In this document: piece after piece, positions 1 to 3,965 of the stretch
Layout: every line of letters begins with the position of its first letter
Numbering within the stretch: the stretch's first letter is position 1
Source: Myxococcaceae bacterium
Lineage (GTDB): Bacteria > Myxococcota > Myxococcia > Myxococcales > Myxococcaceae
Length of the DNA stretch: 5,267 nt
Direction of reading: 5' to 3'
Assembly (NCBI GenBank): GCA_018262385.1
Contig: JAGSPQ010000334.1
Span: 1 to 5,267 of the forward strand
Translations under genes and position numbers: made by a program
The notes under the pieces: model-generated
The model's input: the letters and a program-made list of their open reading frames with translations, nothing else
What the model was told of the DNA's origin: nothing
The model's database searches: none

Positions 1-134
1 CCACCGCCGCAGTCGCCGTCGACGGCGCAGGTGTACTTGAGGTCGTCGCCCAGGTTTACCTTGCAGGTGGCGAGGCCGAGCACCGCACCCACTGACAGGG
101 AAAGGAAGGTGACCCGGGTCAGGGGGGATTTCAT
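1..134 (-). CDS. Putative lipoprotein, N-terminal fragment (cut by window edge)
   Basis: Reading the minus strand from an ATG at 134-132 gives 44 residues before the window ends, so only the 5' part is present. It starts MKSPLTRV, followed by a hydrophobic stretch (about residues 9-22) and a lipobox-like LATC with the cysteine at residue 24, so a signal peptidase II-processed, lipid-anchored protein is the best reading. Thr at -1 is less usual than Gly/Ala/Ser and weakens this slightly. The mature part is polar and cysteine-containing (YTCAVDGDCGG), a pattern frequent in myxobacterial lipoproteins of unknown function. No Shine-Dalgarno is visible; a TATCCA hexamer (minus strand, 157-152) lies 17 nt upstream of the ATG. 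It follows sohB on the same strand after 67 bp, so co-transcription is possible. Function is unknown. Confidence 0.7.
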   Translation of the reverse strand, partial: MKSPLTRVTFLSLSVGAVLGLATCKVNLGDDLKYTCAVDGDCGG

Positions 135-201
135 TGTCGGTTCGAAGGTCGTGGATACGGGCCGCAAAGGCAAGTGCCGAATGCCGCCCCGGCCACGCGC
201 G

Positions 202-1215
202 CTAGCGAAGCTGCAGGCTCATCACCCGGGTCAGCAGCGCGATCGCGACCCGATCGACCGTGGCCGCGGCGCCCCGTCCGAGCTTCTCGCGCAAGGTCGA
301 CTCGGGCTGGAAGGTGACCCGATAGACGTTCGCGTCCGGCGCGCGGCGGATCAGGTAGTCGTCGCTGGTGCTGATCTGATCGACCAGCCCCAGCTCGATC
401 GCGCGCAGCGCCAGCCAGTATTCGCCGGTCGCCACCTTGTTGACGTCGAGCTTCGGCCGCTGCGCCTTCACGAACTCCTTGAAGAGCGCGTGGGTGTCCT
501 CGAGCTGATCCTGGAACTTCTGCCGGCCCTTGTCGGTGATCTCTCCGAAGATGCTCACCGTCCGCTTGAACTCGCCGGCGGTCATCTCGTTGAACTCCAC
601 GTCGTGCTTCTTCAGCAACTGGTGCACGTTGGGCACCTGGGCGACGACTCCGATCGAGCCGATGCTCGAGAAGGGCGCCGCGACGATCGTGTCGGCGATG
701 CAGGCCATCATGTAGCCGCCGCTGGCCGCCACCCGATCGATGCAGACGGTGACCTTGAGCTTCTTCTCCTTCAGCCGCAGCAACTGGGCGGCGGCGAGGC
801 CGTAGTGGGGCACTGCGCCGCCGGGGCTCTCCAGCCGCACCACCACCTCGTCGTCGGCCGCGGCGGCGGCGGTGATCGCGGTGACCTCTTCGCGCAGGCT
901 CTTCACCGCGGTGGCGAGGATGTCGCCCTTGAAGTCGAGGACGTAGACGCTCGGCCTGGGCGCCGGCTTGGCGGGCTTCGCCTTCTTGCGTTCCTTCATC
1001 AGCTGCCGGAAGTCCTTCCGCTGCAGCACCGAGTGGCGCAGCGCATCGCCCAGCGCTTCGAACCGCTCGTTGAGCAGGCGCACGTGCAGCCGGGCCCCTC
1101 CGCCGCCGCGCCGCCGGCGGCTCAGCCCGAAGACGACGAGGGCGGTCGCGACGATGGTGGCGAAGATGATGAAGCCCTTGGCGGCGAAGGCGAGGGTTTC
1201 GTAGACGATGTCCAT
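202..1215 (-). CDS. sohB: SohB-type inner-membrane S49 family serine peptidase
   Basis: This 337-residue protein matches the architecture and length of E. coli SohB (about 349 aa). Residues 9-31 form one transmembrane segment, then comes a basic stretch RRRR (33-36), a charged Lys/Pro-rich linker (about 65-88) and the S49 catalytic domain. The domain opens with VYVLDFKGDI (90-99), has the SPGG oxyanion-type motif (130-133), the nucleophile Ser165 in AASGGYMMA and the general-base Lys217 in EFKR. Ser and Lys are 52 residues apart, as in the SppA-type Ser-Lys dyad, so the enzyme looks active. SohB/SppA enzymes degrade membrane-associated signal-peptide remnants or misfolded exported proteins; the exact substrate is unknown even in E. 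coli. The ATG at 1215 immediately precedes the membrane segment; no Shine-Dalgarno is obvious. It is divergent from the zinc-finger gene across 128 bp, and its TAG stop lies at 204-202. Confidence in the family is high. Confidence 0.93.
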   Translation of the reverse strand: MDIVYETLAFAAKGFIIFATIVATALVVFGLSRRRRGGGGARLHVRLLNERFEALGDALRHSVLQRKDFRQLMKERKKAKPAKPAPRPSVYVLDFKGDILATAVKSLREEVTAITAAAAADDEVVVRLESPGGAVPHYGLAAAQLLRLKEKKLKVTVCIDRVAASGGYMMACIADTIVAAPFSSIGSIGVVAQVPNVHQLLKKHDVEFNEMTAGEFKRTVSIFGEITDKGRQKFQDQLEDTHALFKEFVKAQRPKLDVNKVATGEYWLALRAIELGLVDQISTSDDYLIRRAPDANVYRVTFQPESTLREKLGRGAAATVDRVAIALLTRVMSLQLR

Positions 1216-1343
1216 GTCCGCGTCTCGTAACGCGGAGCGGCCCCCGGTGCCATCAGAGCCTGAAGCATCGCGCCGGCTCGAGAGCTCGCGGTGGCGCTGT
1301 CGGAGAATGGGAACGCCGGGCCAGAGCGAATATCCTCCCGCCC
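1216..1343. promoter_or_regulatory. Divergent intergenic region between sohB and the zinc-finger gene
   Basis: These 128 bp separate two divergent starts and must hold both promoters unless they lie inside the genes. On the plus strand TATCCT (1331-1336) ends 7 nt before the ATG at 1344, placing a predicted transcription start at or next to the start codon. On the minus strand TACGAG (1229-1224), a poorer -10 match, lies 8 nt before the sohB ATG. I see no convincing -35 element, Shine-Dalgarno or long inverted repeat. No small gene is apparent here. Confidence 0.4.
1331..1336 (+). promoter_or_regulatory. Candidate -10 element, near-leaderless start of zinc-finger gene
   Basis: TATCCT fits the TANNNT -10 pattern and ends 7 nt before the ATG at 1344, so transcription would begin at about the A of the start codon. 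The identical hexamer precedes the VF530 gene at a similar distance. No clear -35 is present. The call is inferred from spacing and recurrence only. Confidence 0.4.
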
Positions 1344-1745
1344 ATGGTCCAGCGCGTGTGTCCGTCGTGTTCCGGAGCGATGAAGCCGTTTCAGGCGGGG
1401 CGGTTCGAGCTCGATCGCTGCACCTTCTGCCGCGGGCTCTGGTTCGACGGGGGGGAGCTCGAGGCGGTGCTCGGCAAGAAGCTCGCTCCCACCTTCGCTC
1501 CAGGCGCCCAGACCAGCCGCAAGTGCGCGACCTGCGCGAAGCCGATGCTTCCCGCCGAGGTGGGCAGCCTGCAGGTGGAGGTCTGCCGGATCGATCGGGG
1601 GATCTTCCTCGACGAGAACGAGCTGACCGCGCTCAACGGGGGAAAGAGGGTCACCGTCGGTCCCCAGCAGCCCGCCGCTCCGCCGCGGCCGGAGGCGAAG
1701 GTGAAGGACGACGTCACTTCCTGGCTCGACTCGCTCGGCGTTTAA
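1344..1745 (+). CDS. Tandem TFIIB-like zinc-ribbon protein (zf-TFIIB domains)
   Basis: The 133-residue protein carries two copies of the short zf-TFIIB module. Copy one has C6-x2-C9 and C26-x2-C29 followed by GLWFDGGEL (31-39), a textbook zinc ribbon. Copy two has C61-x2-C64 and C81 followed by GIFLDENEL (86-94), but the fourth ligand position holds Asp84 instead of Cys (CRID). A Pro/Ala linker (about 107-118) leads to a short acidic/aromatic tail DDVTSWLDSLGV. The protein has no signal peptide or membrane segment and is predicted cytosolic. Bacterial members of this family are uncharacterised small proteins; nucleic-acid or protein binding is plausible but not shown. The ATG is chosen because CPxC follows directly, as is usual for the family. 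There is no Shine-Dalgarno; TATCCT sits 7 nt upstream. Its TAA stop overlaps the stop of the convergent reductase gene. Confidence 0.9.
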   Translation: MVQRVCPSCSGAMKPFQAGRFELDRCTFCRGLWFDGGELEAVLGKKLAPTFAPGAQTSRKCATCAKPMLPAEVGSLQVEVCRIDRGIFLDENELTALNGGKRVTVGPQQPAAPPRPEAKVKDDVTSWLDSLGV

Positions 1746-2569
1746 TCCCGCGTCTCGATCGCCCGCACCTCGGCCTCGTCGAGGGTGAAGCCGAGCACGT
1801 CGAGATCCTCGCGCATGTGAGCCGGGTCGGTGGTGCCGGTCAGCGGCAGCATCCCGGCCTGGAGCGCGAAGCGGAACACCACCTGGGCGGCGGTGCGCCC
1901 GTGGGCCTGGGCGAGCTGCCGGACCTTCGCGCTGCGCAGCACCTCCGGGTTCGCCGTCAGCAGCGAGAACCCCTGGTAGACGATCCGGTGGCGCGCGCAG
2001 AACGCGCGGACCTCGGCGTCCCAGCCGCGGCTCGCGTAGCAGCGGTTCTGCACCCAGGCCGGGGGGATCTTCGCCTTCCCGGCCAGCGCCTCGAGCTGGG
2101 CGAGCGTGACGTTGCTCACCCCCCGCGCCCGGGCCCGCCCGTCGGCGGCGAGCGCCTCCATCGCGCCCCACGCTTCCCAATCGGCCGGGCCCAGGCCGGT
2201 GCGGCGCGAGGGCCCGTGGAGCAGGTAGGAATCGAGGAAGTCGGTGCCGAGGTGCTCGAGCGAGCTGGCGAACGACTGCTGGACCTGGGTGGCGACGTCG
2301 GCCTTCGGATCGTAGGGAAGCCGGTGATCCTGCCCGTCGAGGAAGGTGAACTTCGTCTGGAGGAACAGCTCCTCGCGGGCAATCCCCTGCTGCCGGTACG
2401 CCTCGGCGAGCGCCTGGCCCACCGCGGCCTCGTGGTAGTGCTTGCGCTGGTTGGCGGTGTCGATGCCGCGGAAGCCGGCGGCCAGGGCGAGCAGCACCAG
2501 CCGCCGCGTCTCGTCCTCCTTCCACGCGGTGCCGTAGAGGAAGCTGGGTCTGGCGGCGGGCGGGCTCAC
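1742..2569 (-). CDS. Aldo/keto reductase family oxidoreductase
   Basis: The 275-residue protein has the single-domain TIM-barrel length typical of aldo/keto reductases, NAD(P)H-dependent cytosolic enzymes that interconvert carbonyls and alcohols. The catalytic tetrad can be placed: Asp37 in GIDTAN, Tyr45 in KHYHE, Lys73 in LQTKF and His118 in YLLHGP. GVSNVT (150-155) and WVQNRCY (172-178) match the family's GVSN and QN-x-Y motifs. Asp and Tyr are 8 residues apart rather than the usual 5 (DTANQRKHY). The cofactor loop reads LTGTTDPAHMRED (243-255) where classical enzymes have the PKS...R...EN motif that holds the NADPH 2'-phosphate, so this is a divergent subfamily and cofactor choice is uncertain. 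The start is GTG at 2569; the first internal Met is at 136 and would delete the tetrad residues. There is no Shine-Dalgarno. It is divergent from the Nudix gene (23 bp) and its stop overlaps the zinc-finger gene. Substrate is unknown. Confidence 0.92.
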   Translation of the reverse strand: MSPPAARPSFLYGTAWKEDETRRLVLLALAAGFRGIDTANQRKHYHEAAVGQALAEAYRQQGIAREELFLQTKFTFLDGQDHRLPYDPKADVATQVQQSFASSLEHLGTDFLDSYLLHGPSRRTGLGPADWEAWGAMEALAADGRARARGVSNVTLAQLEALAGKAKIPPAWVQNRCYASRGWDAEVRAFCARHRIVYQGFSLLTANPEVLRSAKVRQLAQAHGRTAAQVVFRFALQAGMLPLTGTTDPAHMREDLDVLGFTLDEAEVRAIETRD

Positions 2570-2576
2570 CCCGAGG

Positions 2577-2586
2577 AGACTAACGT
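2577..2586. promoter_or_regulatory. Candidate overlapping bidirectional -10 elements (reductase / Nudix)
   Basis: The gap between the two divergent start codons is only 23 bp (2570-2592). On the minus strand TAGTCT (2582-2577) ends 7 nt before the reductase GTG. On the plus strand TAACGT (2581-2586) ends 6 nt before the Nudix ATG. Both fit TANNNT and share two base pairs, so polymerase could probably occupy only one direction at a time. A CTGACA word on the minus strand (2608-2603) resembles a -35, but at 20 nt from TAGTCT the spacing is too long to be convincing. Confidence 0.45.
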
Positions 2587-2592
2587 CCGGCC

Positions 2593-3048
2593 ATGGCGAA
2601 GGTGTCAGCGGGGTTGCTGTTGTTCCGTCGGACCCCCGGCGGGCCGCAGGTGCTGCTGGCGCACCCGGGCGGCCCGTTCTTCGCCAGGAAGGATCTCAAC
2701 GCCTGGGGGGTGCCCAAGGGCGAGGTCGAGGCCGGCGAAGATCTGCTCGCGGCAGCCCGGCGCGAGTTTGCGGAGGAGACCGGCTTCGATCCCGCCGGCC
2801 CGTTTCTCCCGCTCGACGCGGTGAAGCAGCGGTCCGGCAAGGTGGTCCACGCGTGGGCGGCCGAAGGGGACCTCGATCCGAAGCAGCTGGTCAGCAATAC
2901 CTTCGAGCTCGAGTGGCCGCGCGGCAGCGGGAAGCTGCAGACCTTTCCCGAGATCGATCGCGCCGAGTGGTTCTCGCTCGAGGCGGCGCGAGCGAAGATC
3001 CTCTCCGCCCAGGCGGTGTTCCTCGATCGACTGGCCGCCGCGCTCTGA
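2593..3048 (+). CDS. Nudix hydrolase (NTP pyrophosphohydrolase-like, COG4119-type)
   Basis: The 151-residue protein has a perfect Nudix box Gx5Ex7REUxEExGU: Gly43, Glu49, Arg57-Glu58, Glu61-Glu62 and Gly64-Phe65, the signature that binds divalent metal and cleaves nucleoside diphosphate linked to X. The N-terminal strand SAGLLLFRR (5-13), the HPGGPFFARKD stretch (24-34) and WGVPKGE (38-44) resemble the small Nudix group annotated as predicted NTP pyrophosphohydrolases; this group assignment is from memory. It has no signal peptide and is predicted cytosolic. Likely roles are house-cleaning of damaged or signalling nucleotides; the substrate cannot be read from sequence. The ATG at 2593 directly precedes the first conserved strand. 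GAGGAG lies 14 nt upstream, too far for an ideal ribosome-binding site. It is divergent from the reductase gene and convergent with the coiled-coil gene (17 bp apart). Confidence 0.93.
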   Translation: MAKVSAGLLLFRRTPGGPQVLLAHPGGPFFARKDLNAWGVPKGEVEAGEDLLAAARREFAEETGFDPAGPFLPLDAVKQRSGKVVHAWAAEGDLDPKQLVSNTFELEWPRGSGKLQTFPEIDRAEWFSLEAARAKILSAQAVFLDRLAAAL

Positions 3049-3055
3049 GGCGGCC
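3033..3055. terminator. GC-rich inverted repeat between convergent genes, possible terminator
   Basis: GGCCGCC (3033-3039) and GGCGGCC (3049-3055) form a perfect 7-bp stem with a 9-nt loop containing the Nudix stop codon. It sits where the convergent Nudix and coiled-coil transcripts meet, so it could act for either strand. Neither side has a T-tract (only CTCTTC shortly after on the plus strand), so intrinsic termination is uncertain, and such short repeats also arise easily in DNA this GC-rich. Confidence 0.3.
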
Positions 3056-3065
3056 TCGGCCCTCT

Positions 3066-3539
3066 TCAGCTCACCCGCAGCGGCTGCTCCAGCCGCTCGA
3101 ACGCCAGGCCCAGCTGGTCGATCGCCAGCTCCAGCTCGTTGAGGGCGGTCGAGACGGCGGACTCCGCCGCGTCGAGCCCGAGCGCCGGGTTGCGCAGATT
3201 CCGCAGGGCGGTCTGGACCTTCTCGCGCAGCGTCCGCAGGCGCTCGAAGTCCGGAGCGAGGTCCACCCGCAGCGCCGCCAGGTCTGCGCGGGCCTTCAGC
3301 GCGCTCACCCGATCATCGAGCCGATCGAGCCTGGCACCCAGACCCGAGGCCGAGGTCTCGCGCAGGGTGCCGAGCGGTACCGGCCGGCTTTGCGCGGTAT
3401 GGGGGTTGAGCTCGAGGGGCGGCATCAGCATCACCCGCCGCCCGGTGCCGGCAGGCGCGAGCTTCGAGGCGGGCGGATTCACGGGGGTCGCGAGGAGCCC
3501 GGCGATCGCCAGGGTAACCGCTGCGAGCGGGATCTTCAT
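3066..3539 (-). CDS. Exported helical / coiled-coil protein of unknown function
   Basis: I do not recognise a family. The 157-residue protein starts MKIPLAAVTLAIAGLL, a short signal peptide with hydrophobic core at about 4-18; there is no lipobox cysteine (the protein has none) and no clear AxA cleavage site. A Pro-rich low-complexity stretch follows (about 19-56). Residues 65-155 are predicted helical: hydrophobic residues at 67, 71, 74, 78 and 81, then small or aliphatic ones at 85, 88 and 92, keep heptad a/d spacing, and a second helix-rich part ends LELAIDQLGLAFERLEQ. A periplasmic or envelope role is inferred from this. The start at 3539 is well supported by GAGGAGG (minus, 3551-3545) with 5-nt spacing. 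The frame remains open upstream to 3689, but the extension lacks a signal sequence and would overlap the VF530 gene. It is convergent with the Nudix gene. Confidence 0.75.
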   Translation of the reverse strand: MKIPLAAVTLAIAGLLATPVNPPASKLAPAGTGRRVMLMPPLELNPHTAQSRPVPLGTLRETSASGLGARLDRLDDRVSALKARADLAALRVDLAPDFERLRTLREKVQTALRNLRNPALGLDAAESAVSTALNELELAIDQLGLAFERLEQPLRVS

Positions 3540-3544
3540 CGGCG

Positions 3545-3551
3545 CCTCCTC
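3545..3551 (-). promoter_or_regulatory. Strong Shine-Dalgarno that fixes the coiled-coil gene start
   Basis: GAGGAGG on the minus strand lies 5 nt before the ATG at 3539. It is the only textbook ribosome-binding site in the window and selects this ATG over in-frame upstream starts. It partly overlaps the 13-bp palindrome at 3548-3560. Confidence 0.8.
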
Positions 3552-3560
3552 GTGACGAGG
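3548..3560. repeat. 13-bp perfect palindrome overlapping the ribosome-binding site
   Basis: CCTCGTGACGAGG has 6-bp arms around a single central base. It lies in the 87-bp divergent region between the coiled-coil and VF530 genes and overlaps the GAGGAGG of the former. As DNA it could be an operator for a dimeric regulator; as RNA a CCUC/GAGG stem could partly hide the ribosome-binding site. Chance occurrence is possible. Confidence 0.35.
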
Positions 3561-3611
3561 CGGGTTTTGCCAGCGCCATGCCGTTCGGTGGCCCTCCAGC
3601 GCCGGCGAACG

Positions 3612-3617
3612 TATCCT
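3612..3617 (+). promoter_or_regulatory. Candidate -10 element of the VF530 gene
   Basis: TATCCT ends 9 nt before the ATG at 3627 and is the same hexamer found before the zinc-finger gene; both are preceded by GCGAA (directly there, with CG inserted here). This suggests a leader of at most a few nucleotides. No Shine-Dalgarno and no convincing -35 are seen. Confidence 0.4.
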
Positions 3618-3626
3618 TTGCGCGCA

Positions 3627-3899
3627 ATGAAGAGCTTCTGGCCCCAGGACGTGCGCGACGCCTCCGGACACCTGATCCGGGAACTGCACGGCGTGACGCT
3701 GGCGCAGATCCTCGAGTACCTGGTCGAGAAGCTGGGCTGGGAGGCGCTGGCCGCCCAGATTCGCCTCAACTGCTTCGCGGTCAACCCGAGCGTGAAGTCG
3801 AGCCTGGTGTTCCTGCGCCGGACCCCCTGGGCCCGGACCAAGGTCGAGCAGCTGTACATCGAGGTCCGAACAGAAGAGGAAATGGCAAAACGCGCCTAG
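3627..3899 (+). CDS. VF530 / DUF2132 family small nucleic-acid-binding protein
   Basis: The 90-residue protein matches the VF530 (DUF2132) family core: HGVTLAQILEYLVEKLGW (21-38), RLNCF (46-50) and the signature NPSVKSSLVFLRRTPWAR (53-70), followed by KVEQLY (72-77). The family is named for a Vibrio fischeri protein reported to bind nucleic acid; the biological role is unknown. Members are usually about 70-80 residues; here an N-terminal 20-residue extension (MKSFWPQDVRDAS...) and a charged C-terminal tail TEEEMAKRA flank the core. It is cytosolic, with no signal or membrane segment. The ATG at 3627 has no Shine-Dalgarno but has a TATCCT 9 nt upstream. It is divergent from the coiled-coil gene and 66 bp upstream of the methyltransferase on the same strand. 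The family call is firm; the function is not. Confidence 0.93.
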   Translation: MKSFWPQDVRDASGHLIRELHGVTLAQILEYLVEKLGWEALAAQIRLNCFAVNPSVKSSLVFLRRTPWARTKVEQLYIEVRTEEEMAKRA

Positions 3900-3965
3900 G
3901 GCTTGTTCAGGTGGCTACCTTTTGTGTAAGTGCCCCCCCTTTCCCAATTTGGGGGTCGCACACAC
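3900..3965 (+). promoter_or_regulatory. Methyltransferase leader / promoter region
   Basis: This 66-bp gap is visibly more AT-rich than its surroundings. TACCTT (3916-3921) fits TANNNT; alternatively TTGTTC (3903-3908) and GTAAGT (3926-3931) form a weak -35/-10 pair with 17-nt spacing. Downstream lies CCCAATTTGGG (3943-3953), a perfect inverted repeat with 5-bp arms around one base, inside a C-run/G-run context that could fold in RNA. A GGGGG run (3951-3955) 10 nt before the ATG at 3966 is the only ribosome-binding-like sequence. No upstream terminator is evident, so read-through from the VF530 gene is possible. Confidence 0.4.

Noticed and set aside
31..1230. Long open plus-strand frame (about 400 codons) opposite sohB
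   Set aside because: It lies antisense to a protease with intact catalytic motifs; its translation is Arg/Gly/His-rich low-complexity sequence typical of shadow frames in GC-rich DNA.
1122..2525. Open minus-strand frame of about 467 codons
   Set aside because: It is a shifted frame of the reductase gene and the antisense of the zinc-finger gene, rich in Arg/Pro/Ala without motifs.
2573..2578. GAGGAG as ribosome-binding site of the Nudix gene
   Set aside because: It is 14 nt from the ATG, longer than usual spacing, and overlaps the candidate -10 region; it was not annotated as the deciding site.
1208..2824. Open plus-strand frame of over 500 codons across zinc-finger, reductase and Nudix genes
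   Set aside because: It is out of frame with or antisense to three recognisable genes and its product has no recognisable domain.
3570..3603. Direct repeat CCAGCGCC, 26 bp apart, upstream of VF530
   Set aside because: An 8-bp GC-rich word has little weight here, and no third copy or symmetry supports an operator.
3540..3689. Upstream in-frame extension of the coiled-coil gene
   Set aside because: The extension would bury the signal peptide, bypass a perfect GAGGAGG site and overlap the start of the divergent VF530 gene.
2853..3899. Plus-strand frame ending at the VF530 stop and starting inside the Nudix gene
   Set aside because: Only its last 90 codons are the VF530 gene; the upstream part is Nudix out of frame and antisense of the coiled-coil gene.
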